DNA of 64,000 bases. Origin: Chrysomallon squamiferum (lineage: Eukaryota; Mollusca; Gastropoda; Neomphalida; Peltospiridae). The stretch covers positions 19,968,342 to 20,032,341 of the forward strand of contig CM022679.1 of assembly GCA_012295275.1 (NCBI GenBank), given 5' to 3'. The position numbers and the translations under genes were made by a program. A model generated the notes under the pieces. The model was not told the DNA's origin, did not search any database, and saw only the letters and a list, made by a program, of their open reading frames with translations. Below, piece after piece: positions 26,095-39,427 of this stretch; the stretch's first letter is position 1; each line of letters begins with the position of its first letter.

Positions 26095-27468
26095 TTTATT
26101 TAGTTTTGAAATATATTTTATCTTTGGCTATGACAGGTTTATGCCTTTTGCCACTTTTGAGAATTAAAATATATTTTTTGCATTTTTGGTTTCTTTTTAA
26201 TTTTAGATACTGTTGTTTGAATAAACAAAAAAAAAAAAAAAAAAAAATAATAATAATAATAATAATAATAATAATTAAAAATTAAAAAATAAAAGTCCCT
26301 TGGGTGTCATTGAATATTAGTTACCCCATTTTATTTTTTTATCTTGAGCATGGTTTGATTGTATATATATTACAATCAATCTTTGAAATCAGTCATTATG
26401 CAAATGCTCAAACAAATGAGTCAGACACAACCATGAAATAAACAAAATAGTTGAAAATTCCAGCTACTTAACAAAATAACTGAAAATCATGACCAGGCAT
26501 TACATAAAATGACTAAAGTGCTCTCTCTAATACTACACCACTTGAATCTTAATGTAACACTTTATGTAAACTCAAATCATGGATGATAACCAGCCTGAGT
26601 CACACAATTTTAGTTCTGCTGTGAATTCATTTCCATTGTCACTGGGGAATAGATGGGCACCAGTGAGAAGGAATTTATCAGGCAGGTGATCAGCGACCTC
26701 TACAGCATGATTTGAACTTAGGGCTGGAAGAAGACACCGTTATTCAGGTTTTGATAGATAAAAATCAACTTAAATAAATTTTGGACCATGGACATAAATG
26801 TGATCAAAATGTCAGCTGTGGAAAAGGATGGGTACACTGAGTAGGGCAGTCAGTTAACTAATAGGCACACATTAACTGGAAAAAAGAATCCTCAAACAGA
26901 ATTCAGGATATTCTGGTGTATTGATATGTATGTATGTACATGTGTACACACACACACTCACTCATATATTCATACACACACACACACACATAATTTCTAT
27001 GCTGTGTATACTGTACTTTTAAATGTGATAATAATGTAATAATTGTAATATTAAACTGATATAATACTGTACTTTGTTAAGCAAAACCAAGTGGCTGAGT
27101 ATATTAATATACATGTATGTAGCAATACTGCATTAATAAACTGAATTTTTGAAAGTACTTTTAAATTTATTTAAGCAACTATACTGAAAAAATAAATGAC
27201 GTGCCAACTTTTCCAAATTTGTATAGTGCCATTTCTTCCAGGTGCCATTATTTCCTACACCCACTTTGAACACCATCTGAGAGTAAATGCATTCTCAGGT
27301 TTGATAGCACATTCTGATATGGCATGTTGTACATTTCAGCAGTTGAGTTTCCAATGATATTGGTTGCTGTTATACATGAATGAGGGCACTAGAAGATTCA
27401 TAAATGCGGCCATCAGTTGTTTCTGTTTTGTTTTGTTCTGGGTTTTTTAGCTGGGTATGGATGTCTGC
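26095..27468. repeat. Large dispersed or segmental repeat, copy 2 (about 1.37 kb)
   Basis: It is the direct counterpart of 18021-19560, about 8.07 kb away, with only scattered substitutions over the central kilobase. It lacks about 120 bp present in copy 1. It has a longer A-tract plus (AAT)n at 26227-26276 where copy 1 has (AAAT)n, so the junction is a hypermutable simple repeat in both. Confidence 0.9.
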
Positions 27469-29534
27469 TAAATTCTGGAATTACTCATTTTACCAGGAAA
27501 TTTATCCTTTGTCATCATTAGCACCAGTTAGATAATGTTCATAGCAAAAGCCTGAAAACACAGTGAATATATGACAAAGATAAAATATTTAAATAAAATA
27601 TATAATTATATATACAGACTTATTTCTGTAGTTAAATGATATTTGTACCTCTTTGCACACACTCACTGATAGATAGAAACTCTATTTCTCTAACTTATTT
27701 TTATTTTTACACTAATTAGAAAAATAAATGTATTATTCCACTGTTACTAATTGGTTAATTCTAAGTGCATCTCTGATTAATAAAAAAATAAAATAATAAA
27801 TAAAACAAAATCTGTCAAAACAACAAGGATCAAGACTGAGTATCTTTGATGGAAATGGGAGGGATATGTAGAGGGATGGCATTTATGAACAATTTCTATT
27901 TTGCTGTGGAGTCGGACACAAACTATTTTATCAGAAATCAAGAACTAGATGTTCAGGAAGACTCAAGTATAAGTCCTAGTACTGAGAAATATTATGAGAA
28001 AAGAAGATATTTTGAATATGTAAACAAAAATGAAACATAAAATAAAAACTTTATTCGATTTAAATATAAATCAACCGAATTTATTAAGTTCTTTTCTCTG
28101 ATTGGATGCCTGGGGCCACCACCCCTTTGGCTCCTGCCTCTGTACACCACTGCCTGAATATGCACTGAAAAATACAGATCTCTATTTTTGTTGAAAAGGA
28201 ATTGTAACTCAGTTTTAACAGAAAAATATTGTCACCCCAGAGTGGCTTCCCTTGTAAATCTACTCATTAATTTAGATGTATGTTGTCGATATCCAAGTAA
28301 TCTGGTAGTTTGTCCTGCACCTCCAACAAACAGCGACTCATTCTCCTCCACTAAGAGTGCAGCTTCTCCCTACCCAGCTGACCATTGATTCTCTCCAAAT
28401 AAATAAATGTTCAGTGTTTGATAGCTGGTTTGTTTTATGAAAAGAAAAAGAAAATGGTTTATTTTACTGACTTATTATTGTTAACATTAAGAATAGTTTT
28501 TGAAAATTGTAGAAATTAATCAGGTTAAAAAATAATATAGATAGATATATCCTGCTTATTTAATACTAGATAAGGACATCTATTAAAAACCATATTATAT
28601 TATCCTACATCATTTCAACATTATTTTTTTTCCTTGAAAACTTAATGAAGCTGCTGTAGATTTATTATAATGAAATTATAATATATAAAACAAAAACAAA
28701 AACCCAAAATCATAAATTGAAAAATATTTTCAGAAAGCATATTAAGGAAAAAAAAATAAAAAAAATTCATGTAATACACACATAATATTTAAAACATACT
28801 AGAAATAACAGTAACCGTACAAGGATCAGATTTAGTGAAACATGCTTCTTGAGCAGATTATGAAATTTGAAACTCATCTCCATTTTTGAAACACAGGGAC
28901 TGGGATACATCTGGGAGAAATACCTATATAATAATAAATATAATGAACAAAAAACAAAACCACACACACACAACAAAAACCAACAAGAAAACCATCATTA
29001 AAAATCCCCAAATTAAAATTATTTCTGCCTCTCTGGAAACATCATGGAAAAAGTCAATAAAATTATTCATTATTTATGATGATAATTTGAAACATAGGAA
29101 GCACTGGTGTACTGACTGCAACAGAAGAACATGTTTAGTTTCTTATGGTGCTGTAATCACAGATTTATACTAAGGGATTAGAAGAAACCATAGAAAGTAG
29201 CTATGTCTTCTTAATCCATTTGCTTATGTAATCACAAAGCAAGCTGGAATAAACCAAAACTAATTACCAGAACCTTTTGTTCATAATATTCAAATATGCA
29301 AATTTTCTATAAGAATGTTTACTCTGAAACTACAGCAAAAGTTGAATATAAAATTATTGTATAATAATAAATAATTAACATTAAGAAATTATTTAAATCA
29401 TTATAATCCTTGTTTGTTCTTAAAATGTAATTTTATCATTAATTAAGATCCAGATCATATATACAAATGTCAACAATAAAAACTGAACCATTTCAGTCAA
29501 TCTGTGAAATGGCTGTGCTTCAAAGGTCACATGT
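27469..29534. other. Interval with no confidently supported gene
   Basis: Two short open frames on the plus strand are not obviously repetitive. The first, 27846-28040, is 64 codons, contains SDTNYFIRNQELDVQEDSS and could end at a donor-like tat/gtaaac. The second, 28188-28388, is 66 codons. Either could be an upstream exon of the ORF at 29535, but I see no convincing acceptor or conserved motif. A GC-richer patch at about 28105-28160 also has no recognised identity. Confidence 0.3.
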
Positions 29535-29807
29535 ATGTGCACAAGAAAGACTGGATTCACTGAGTCCGCCACAGTAAACATTCCAGTGAATGTAAAGGTG
29601 CTCTCAGATGCAGCTTTACCTTCTGAGAAGTCAGGATCTTTTGTTGATCACAACCAGCTTCAGCTACGACAATACAGTTTCAAAAAGATGAATGAACATC
29701 TTGAAAAAATTGGATTGAGGGATTCCACAAAAACGTGGAGTACTGCAGCATCAGAGGTACCTCCAAACTTTCTGCAGTCAAATTCCTCAGGAAGAAATTC
29801 AGATTGA
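29535..29807 (+). CDS. Unidentified ORF of 90 codons, possibly the last exon of a plus-strand gene
   Basis: The frame runs from an ATG to TGA and has balanced amino-acid composition, unlike the low-complexity frames around it (for example LQLRQYSFKKMNEHLEKIGL). An in-frame TGA lies about 30 nt upstream of the ATG. The coding part is therefore either a short single-exon protein starting at 29535 or a terminal exon entered through an internal acceptor such as ccgccacag near 29574. AATAAA at about 29865, roughly 60 nt after the stop, would serve as a poly(A) signal. There are no signal peptide or membrane segments; a Lys-rich amphipathic helix is likely around residues 48-62. I do not recognise the family. 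Confidence 0.4.
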   Translation: MCTRKTGFTESATVNIPVNVKVLSDAALPSEKSGSFVDHNQLQLRQYSFKKMNEHLEKIGLRDSTKTWSTAASEVPPNFLQSNSSGRNSD

Positions 29808-32800
29808 TTGTAAACCAGTGTTGTAAGTGTTGTTGTTAATATATATGCTTTTGTTAAATGAGCAAATAAACTTCCTTATTTGATGTAATTTTCACTTGAC
29901 TGGTGCTGGGCAATTGTTCATTTTTTTACTTTTGGTTGAGCAAATGTCCAGTGAGCAATGACCTAGCACCACTGCAGACTCTTTGTGAAATAACTGATTT
30001 AGACATTATGCAAAATGACCTGTTCACAGATAGACTGTAGCAGTCATGGATATTTAATTTCAACATATAACCAGTTAGTGCACTGTAATTTACTTCTCTG
30101 TAAAATACATGAAATATTAAATATCCAAGTTCATATTTAAGACCAAGATTTGGTTTGTGTACATTAAAAAGAATTCTATGAAATGTAGAGCTTAAATATC
30201 CTTCTTAAATTTTGATACAGAAGAATTACATTGTATTTTATGTGTAGAAGATAAAAAGGAATATTAAATATTCGTATGCAGCACATTTAAATAATATGTA
30301 TAAAAACTAAATATAGAGGTAAAGTAATAAATAAGGAAAATGATATTTTTAAATTTTTTTAATTCTGTTAAACAACAAAGTGCATCATTTTTGGTCTGTG
30401 GAATATAAAATGGAATATAAAATATCATAAATCTGAGAGCATAATTATAATAAATATCAAATAGTCATAAAAAATAAATGAGCAGGTAAAAATATTAAAA
30501 AATAATGAATGTATTTTTTTTATAGATTTTAATGGATGCATCCACATCTTTATGGGCTATAAAATATCAGACATTTCAGAGATGAAAGTGCATATTCAAA
30601 TAACATATTAGTTATATTAAAAAGCAGTTTATTAAAAATGCAGCCAGTGAGAAAAAAAGTGTAGGAAGTGCAGAGAAATGATGCAGTGTTTGTATGATAA
30701 ACTTAGATTCACGTATGATCACATTGCTGTTTTCTGGGTTACATATTTTATTCTTTTCAGTTGTTGATTTAGTTTATGGTGTGAGGTAGAACTAAGGTGG
30801 TTTATGGGTTGTTGTTTTTTTTAACACATTTCACATATCTTTATACAATATTGCAATAATAATAGATTGGAGTTTTATGTGTATATCACTGAACTGTAGG
30901 CTCAAGAAAACAGTCAACAATTTAATCTTAAAAATAGAACTGAATAAATGTGTGTTTATACACATCAAAACATTACATAATGTTGAGAGTAAAATCATTA
31001 CATAAACTGCAAGTACCATGCAGTGTTTTATAGAAGTAATAAAGAATCTATTCATTAATAAAGAATTTTGTCTTGTTATTGTCAAAGATCTGTGATATCA
31101 GCATTTGACAAAGAGGCTTGTAAAGAAAAATCTGTCTCTGGTTTTTCCGGTTATACTGATGGGAAGTAAAAAGTACAGAATGTTTATTGTGTAAATTTCT
31201 TTAAATTTGAATAACAGATCAAATTTTAAACGACAAACAAAAAACACTTCCACATTTTATCAAGTTTTTAAATTTCTTATTTAAATTTTATTTTTATTTT
31301 TTTATTAGAAGCATAGGATATTTTAAATGCATCATCCTATTAACAGGAAAGCAAATGCCAGTGATGTGAAGAAGGGTGCATTCTGTCAAAGACTAATCTT
31401 GTCATCATTGTGCCTCAACACATACTTCTTCATACTATTCATTATTAAAATAAATAATAATAAACAAAATAATACTTTCATAATTTATTTGAGTTTTTAA
31501 GAAATGACACAAAATATACAAATAAGTCTAAATGCCAAAAGGAGATTTTGGATACATGAGGGAATGTGAAATGACTTCACAGGTGATGAATATTAAACAT
31601 GATTCCAGTCCTACATGTTCTAGGTTCATATTTAAAAAAAAAAAAAAATTGTTAAATACAAAATGTCTAAATAACTTGTACTCTTAACAGTGAAACAAGA
31701 CTGGCCTGCATTTACTTGCAGTAATTCCTGAGTCACAACATTCTGCCACATCAACAAAACATTTATTTTCGTTGTTTATTCACCTACAATATTAATAACA
31801 CAATTGTTTTATTTCTTTCTAAATCAAATACAAAATAAAAGACACTGCAATTTTCAGTTTTTTCACTAGAGTAACAAAACTACAACTGTGACCCAGTTAT
31901 ATAATGGCTTTTTAAATCATTACTGAAATTCCAACCATGAGAGAAAAAAGTCTTAAAAAGAATATTGTATAGTTTAAGTGCACTTAAATTTGTTTTAAAT
32001 TTGTTTGTTCTAATTTAAAACCTGACTAAAAATACAACAATCACAGAAATAACAAATACCAGTTCTTTTCCAGTAATGCTTTTGAACTCTTTCTGAAATT
32101 AATAAATATATATTTGATTTTACTAGTAGTAGTAGTATTTTATACATACCTACTTCTAAAATTCTGCAGCCAAAAATTTAAATACATTTTAGATATTATT
32201 AGTTGTAGCCAAATATTCTTTATTAAATCAAATTAACAAAAGATGAAATTTATTCTGAGTCACAGTGTCAGTTGAGAAAAGGAAATTAAATCGGTCCACT
32301 ATACAAAATGAATGTCCTATCAATATATATCTAAATAATGCAAATGCGTTTTGTTTTTTATCTGTTTTTTCAAAACATGAATTTAAAATTGTTCTTCCTA
32401 ATATGATGATTATAAATTTTTCTGTCATCATGCTTATCAGAAATCAGTAAAAATGAAAAAAAAAAAAGAAGAAAAAATTCTTTTATAAACTGTACTGTTA
32501 CAAATGAATTATTTATATTTTCAAAAATCAAACAAGCAGGTGATAAGAGAAAACTGAAAAAAAAAAGTCTGATATTGAAATTTTAATGCTATTATCAAAG
32601 CTACAAAAATAAATGCTTTGCTCTTTGCTGTATTATTCACAACTGTTTAATAAAATATACTACAGTAATGATGACAGTACAACACCAAGGAAACAGGTAA
32701 AAATTATCATCATCTCCAGAATTTATTATAATCATTTTGCATTGATTAAAAACTTGGCCATATTTTATCAATCACATTTTAATACCCTGATCAATTTGGC

Positions 32801-34129
32801 TGCCAAAATGAATGAGAAAAATGACTGAAATGGATGACAAAATTTATAAAATTAAAAAAAAGAAGAAAATCATTTCTCTTGTATCCTATAGCTGATCCAA
32901 ATATATTTCATAAATAAATATTATTGCAAATAAAAATACTGGTATTTTGTATCACTTTATTTATATTAACTGCCTTATGAACCATACAAGTTTGAATTAT
33001 TAACACAATAAAGATATTATAATTAAAAGATGTTAAAATTTCATTATTTAAATGTTCCAAAAATAAAAATAATACAGCTTGTTGGAATTTATTTCATAAA
33101 CAATTTAAAAATGAAGAAAACATTTTAAAAATTTATTATATTTATGAAATTACCCTTGATAGCAAACATTTAATAAAACTATGGTAATGTGACTTAAGCT
33201 ATATTTTTTTTGTGAATGGTGCTGCTGCCAAATTTCCAACTGCCACAAAAATGTGACCAACTCCTGTTGTTTTAACAGTTAATAAATAACTTTAATAAAC
33301 CAAAGAGAAGATATGTAATCAGTCTGCACAGTACAGTCAAGAATTAAAATATTTCATTTCTATTCATACTGATGATGTCATGATTTTTTTTGGGGGGATG
33401 GTGTCTTTTTTTAATAAAAAAATAAAAACCAGTTTGAAAGAATTATGAAGTACTGGATTATTTATTTAATAATCTGTCTGTCATTTTTAGAACAGAAACA
33501 AAAATGGCCATTTAGACAAGATCATATTTCCTCATCAAATAATCTCACATACATTTTATTCTAGCAATACTAATACTTATTAACCTTTCCCACATTAAAA
33601 ACACAAACACAAACACATGCACATTGGTAAAAATTCAAATTTCTTGGCAACAAATTCTTTTCCATGCCAGACATTTGTCACATTCAATGAAAATTTGGGG
33701 TTCATGATGTTTTCCACTCATAAATATTTCTTTCATAAGATAATCAATTTTTTCAAATAAAAATATTCTTGACTAGTATGATGATGATTACAATGACACA
33801 GCAAACTAATTCAAACATTTGGTAGCAATAATTTAGTAAATGAAGCCATTAACATTGTTCAAGCAATTTAATTAAAGTACATAATTATTTAGTAGAATTA
33901 TTCCTTCACTGATTTGTTTTTAAATATTCAGAATGATTACAAATGTAAAATAAAATTTAGCTTATTGTAGACAGGTTAGCAATCTTCACAAACAAAAACA
34001 ACAACAAAAAATTAAAATTGGTTACTATGAAAACTGCTGGAGAAAGGGTATATAACACAACACACAAAATGAAATTATCACAACTAATAATGAAAGCTGG
34101 TACCTTGCAAGCAAATGTTATTTTAAAAA

Positions 34130-34164
<35 letters not shown>

Positions 34165-37149
34165 AAAGGAGTAGGAAGTGTACTAGAGCACCCTAACAAA
34201 CCATAACTGGTCTGAAATACAATACAAAATTATTTAAAACAAATGTCAAAATACAATTATACTGGAAATAAATCCAATCTTGAATGGATCTCGTTTCAGT
34301 GCAGTAAGAAAATGCTAAAAGCAATGCAGACCTGTTCATAACAAAAGATGTTAATGTTCTTTGTTTCTTTCTTTTTCCTTTTTTTCTTTCTTCATATCAA
34401 GCTTAAACATATAATACACAAAAAGTACTCTTACAATTTGCAAGAAAATCAAACAAAGAGTTGCTAACTAACATAAAACCAATTACATCAGAAGCATGTT
34501 CACATGAAATGAATAGTTAAATACAATTTAATTTATTTGGAGTTGTGATGAATGTAAGCTTAAAACAGACCATGTTCCGCTTACACTTATGAGAAACTTC
34601 TTTCTTTTTTTTCTTTTTTTCAAATTTCATTATCTACACAAAAAGAATATAATGTGAATTTAATACTATGGATATAAAGCTTTATGTTCTTTTAGGTCTA
34701 AGGTTGTGTTTCATTTAATGAGTTTACAAGCTTTATTAACTGTTATATTAACTGATCAACATATATCTATATATTATTTTGAGAAAAAAAAAAAAAAAAA
34801 ATGTATTATACAGGGATAGATGTAAATACATATAATAACCATAATCCTTTTGAAAAGTACAAACACAAGCAATACTGTAGTAACTGAATGACCAATATCT
34901 AGGCACTATTTTCACAAGCTATTAAAACCAACCATCTATGTTAATTTTACTTTACTTCAACAACAAATTTGTTGTGCTTTCTGAATGAAAGCTAGTCAGA
35001 TAAATATTTGTTAATCTATATATATATATATAAGAATAATTAAGAATATATAACAAAAAAATATATAAAAACAAAAATAAAACAAATTCAAAAAACGTTT
35101 TTGATCCCATATTAAAATTACATCAGAGATTGTGTCCCTTTGCTTAGTCTTAGTAACTGTATAAACAAATGGAAACATAATTGAATTGAAGCAACCGTGA
35201 AAACGCCATTTATATCAGCTTTATAATTACCCCTGAAAAATAGTATTAATACTACTGCACACGCAGTTTCTGTGCTTTGGGAGTATTATGTATAAAATGA
35301 TTTGAGATCATTAGCAAGACTGTGTGCATGGTGCATCTGCATGCCTAACTTCTGTAAATATTAAACAGAAAGTGAAAAAAAAAAAAAAAACGAAAAGAAA
35401 AATGAAATTATTCTTTTTTAATGTTTAGTAGTTTTATTTTAAATAATACTTTAATCTGGATATTTAAATTGATACATTATTTACAACCAAAATTCGGTAC
35501 TGCAAAATTACTGAAATCTTAAACAGTTGAGAGATATTCAACACTGTATGATGTCAAATGTTTAAAAATGCATTTAACATTTTTTTTGTTATTGAAGTAG
35601 GTAAATAATTTATGAAGAAGAATATTTTTTTTCTTTTTTACAAACAATCGAGTCATTTGTCTAAATAAAAGTATCAATAATCTCATGATAAAACTGATTT
35701 CAATTAATGGTAGTTCTTAATAAATAAATAAATTCTTCTCAACAACTGACAGAGATTATCATAGCATTTAATAAATTAGCTGTTGATCATAAAACAATTT
35801 TAACATTTCAATTTCATCTAACTGTAAAATCCTTGTGAAAATGTTTGTTTCTTGATTTCTAAACATCTGCATTTTTTTAAAATGTGGAGGTTTTTAAATT
35901 TGGAGAAGGATTACTAACAGAAAAGAAAACAAATTTCATCTGTTTTTACTTTTGTTTTTTTTCTTTTTTAATACAGGCTGAGGATCCCTTATCTGAAAAT
36001 CCGAAATCCGAAAAGCTCTGAAATAAGAATTTTTTTCCAAGCAACAGAAATAGTGATGTCTTACAGTTTTTGGACTATTGTTCATAAACAAGCTTATTTA
36101 TTAAAATTATAGATAAAAAAGAAGAAGAAGATGAATTTTATATAAGCTTTATATGAAATATAAATGGAATTTGTATTTAGATTTAGATCCTATTCTCAAG
36201 CTGTCTCCTTATATTCCACAATCAAAAAAATTTCGAAATGCGAAACACTTCAGATAAAAGATTCTCAACCTGTAACAGTTTAAAGATTTATTTCATTTTT
36301 TTAATATTAAGACTACTTCTCTTTAAGATATTTTCCTGGGATTTAAAATTTAATCAAAGGTTCCTTCATGTTTCCATTAAGCTTTATTTTTTATATTATT
36401 TTTCCCCCCCAGATATTCTTAAACTGTGCCAGACAAAAAATATACAAAACATTTTACAGTAGTTGTAAGACAGAACTAACAAAAATCTACATAAAAAGTG
36501 AAGAAGAAAGTTGAGCCTACTGGTAACAACTCTTATAGTAGATATTTTCAGTATACAGATTTTTAAATTTTATCCTGGAGCTATGAATCATGGCAAGAAG
36601 AAGTATGTAACAGAAGTGTTTTCTCTGATGAAACAATTTCTTCTTCCAAAACAGTAATCACTACATTCACACACAAACATGACATGGTTAAATTACAGTG
36701 TGCACAGAGAAATTAGCCACATACTGTTCTACCATGTGTCAGCACCACTGACATTCAATGTACAAGAAAAACCTAAATGTGATTCCTCAAAAATGGGTGA
36801 AATGTTTAAAAATAATATTTTTTTTTATTTATTTATATATTTTTTTGTATTTTTTTTTTTTTTTTTTACATGATGGCAGTGTTTTGTATAGAAATATAAT
36901 CTTTCTCTTTTTAAAAACATTTTATCTCCACTTTTTAAAATAATTCCAAATATCTCCCATTTATACAAAAATGGGATGGAAAATAAAAAAGTTTTGAAAG
37001 GAATCCTTACATATATACATAATACAGATGAATTTTAAATGGTCTGTGTTGAATTTCTCTGTACACCTGACAAGAGGACACATCTGATATGTTCTAATCT
37101 ACACAGTTGTATAACAGTGAGACAAATAGTCAATACAGAGAGCTAACCA
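29808..37149. other. Convergent 3' region; likely includes the long 3' UTR of the CNOT6-like gene
   Basis: No coding exon could be supported on either strand. The right part (from 37149 leftward) should hold the 3' UTR of the minus-strand deadenylase gene; many minus-strand AATAAA signals make the cleavage site undecidable by eye. It contains poly-A/T tracts (for example 34134-34163), a pogo-type MITE (35974-36272) and a small perfect hairpin at 36956-36975 (CCCATTT/AAATGGG, 6-nt loop). The open frame 30831-31085 on the minus strand has no recognisable features. Confidence 0.6.
35974..36272. mobile_element. Non-autonomous pogo/Tigger-type (Tc1/mariner superfamily) MITE, 299 bp
   Basis: The left end reads CAGGCTGAGGATCCCTTATC and the right end, reverse-complemented, CAGGTTGAGAATCTTTTATC. 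Imperfect inverted repeats extend inward, with ccgaaatccgaaa on the left answering the cgcatttcgaaa side of the right. Both ends are flanked by TA (35972-35973 and 36273-36274), the target duplication of this superfamily. The CAGGTTGAGNATCCCTTATC terminus resembles remembered Tigger/MER-type elements of vertebrates. The interior is AT-rich without a transposase frame. It sits about 0.9 kb downstream of the CNOT6-like stop codon, probably in the 3' UTR or flank. Confidence 0.8.
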
Positions 37150-37393
37150 CTATCTCTGCTTGCCGCATGTCACTGTAGTTGTGATTGCAGCAGTAGTTGA
37201 AGAGTTGGGTGGCTGATACAACATCTCCAGCTCGATGAACAATGAAAAATGGTCAGATGGCATGTGGGGATGAGGACAGCCAATCACCTTGTTCTGGCGA
37301 AACCATTCCTCGTCATGTGGACCCAGCATCCCCAAAATCTTTATGTAGTCACGAGAGTAGAAGATGTAGTCAATAATTCCCTTGAAGTCATAT
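37150..37393 (-). CDS. CNOT6: CNOT6-like terminal coding exon
   Basis: It encodes YDFKGIIDYIFYS, GCPHPHMPSDHFSLF and an 18-residue tail rich in Thr/Ser ending CGKQR before TAG. It carries the catalytic Asp (DYIFY) and the SDH His. The C-terminal tail after the LEMLY block differs from vertebrate CNOT6/CNOT6L, as is usual for this variable end. Confidence 0.95.
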
Positions 37394-38234
37394 CTGAAAC
37401 AAAACATAGTACAAGATGTTTTCAAAAAAAGGGGTGTGTACTTAATATTCCAGTGTTGAAATAATTATTTTACACCACTCTTCAAATACTAAGAATTTTT
37501 ATTTAGTTACAAATCAATATATGTATTTTTTAGTTGTAGTAAACTGTGGTAATTATAAACTGAAAATAAGGTATTACTGTTATAAGATAAAATGTAAATA
37601 AATAAAGAAAAAGCAAACAAAACAAAATACCATGTTTCTTTAATAAACTATTAGTCTGTTAACGGTTTGTTTTCTGTTAAGAAAAATTAAAATTTCACAT
37701 ACACAAAAAAACATATTAAGAAGTTTTTGAACATACGTGTAATTTGTGTATGGCATCACATCATTATAGGCACGTGCAAGTTTAAAGTTGTGGTTGAAAA
37801 ATTCCTTTTCATTGGCATGGTTGATCTTCTTAAGACAGGACTCATAACACATCTCCTTGAAGTCACCATGGTTAGCTGCCACCTTTCCTGAGGTCAGGTA
37901 CTCCACAACACCTGTAATGTAACATATATAACAAAATTAAAATTTTATCACCTGCAGAGGTTGATGATCAATTACCTTAGTTTCAAAAAGTTTCAAATAT
38001 GAACTCACTTATATGAATAATTTCACTTAACTCGTGTATTTTATATATTTTATTGCATGTTTTCCCTATGAATATTGAGGATGAAATGTGGAATATTAAA
38101 AGCTGTGCTAGAAACGATCAATTGTGAAAATCCAATGTCTGAATATTCAAAGATGCATCCTCTAGTTAATTTTCATATATCAGTAATTCTTTAAAAGTAT
38201 TTCATGTATTCTTTTAATAAAGTATTTTGTGAAA

Positions 38235-38287
<53 letters not shown>

Positions 38288-39396
38288 TAAAGTTACTGTA
38301 TAATTTAAGAAAACCTTTCCCCTTTTAATAGCATCCAAATAGAACCCAATGTACATTTTAAAAAATTATCTCCTTACTAGAAGCTTCAAAGCATTTGAAT
38401 CTTTAGACATAATTTACTGAGATATCAAGTAACATCTTGCAATAAAAAATATGAATATTATCATAACAATAAAGCAGAAAATAACTATAAACCCAGACTT
38501 CAGCTAAATGGATTTTCATTTTTATCATTTTGGCTTTGGTGTCCTGTGAAATCATGACTTGAATATTAATGTTATGCTTTGGAAGTAAGCAAAAGAAAAA
38601 AAGAAAGAAAAACAAAAAAGAAAAAATAAACAAAGTAGTCTGAGAAAACAAAATACATTATACATTTTGACAACATATATAAGGCTTAGAAAACAACCAT
38701 CATGTATACATCAATTTGTGTGTTTTTGAACTGGTGCCACTGTACCTGAATCTGGTAGAGAGTTTAAATCTCCACAGAGCAGAACAGGCATGTTTGGACT
38801 CTCTCCTGGACGAAGCTTCTGGCCAGAGAACTCCTCAATAAACTGGCGGAGTTCCCACATCAACATCATCGTCTGAATGAGTTTGACATCACTGAACTCT
38901 GGATCCCAGTGGATGTGAGCTGTTGCCACAAGAAGTTTTTGTGTTCCCTTGTCAGGTGGAGGTGGTCCTGTAGAAGCAACAAATGTAATATAATTTGTTT
39001 TACCAATGGTACTCAGATGCAACATATACATGTTTTTTCCAGTAGCACCCATTAGCAGTAACGTTTTACACACTTTCCTCAAAACAGCAAAGCATATACC
39101 ACAGACTTTGACTTTAAACTTAAATATCTGCATTAAGAACAAAAACAATAAATAAAAAAATAAATAAATAAAGAAGAAAAATAAAATTATATCCCCAAAA
39201 TACATTAAACACCCAAAACCTGAGACAAGTCGACAGAAAAGCAGAAGCACAGATATGTAATCTAATGAAAACAAATAAAAAATTCCATTACAGCATTTCA
39301 TTTATTGTTATTAATGTGTTTTTAAACAAGATTTTTTTTTAATTTAAAAAAAATAAAATGAACACACATACACACACCCTGACATCAGCCATCATT

Positions 39397-39427
<31 letters not shown>

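Noticed and set aside
28200-28250. Possible BRCT-like fragment (NIVTPEWLP) in a plus-strand frame
   Set aside because: The match is nine residues long, runs into a stop two codons later, and has no flanking exons with BRCT character; most likely chance.
28767-29173. Overlapping frames on both strands around 28.8-29.2 kb
   Set aside because: Neither has recognisable motifs; the plus-strand one spans a (CA)n/(AAC)n low-complexity tract rich in Lys, Thr and Asn.
37640-37736. Extension of the CNOT6-like exon frame past 37737
   Set aside because: A donor (CAC/gtatgt) ends the exon at 37737 and the CNOT6 family sequence continues in the exon ending at 37393, so the extra residues are intronic read-through.
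38968-39301. N-terminal half of the 196-codon minus-strand frame
   Set aside because: CNOT6 homology begins exactly at the acceptor at 38967; the upstream part is intronic and Phe/Leu-rich.
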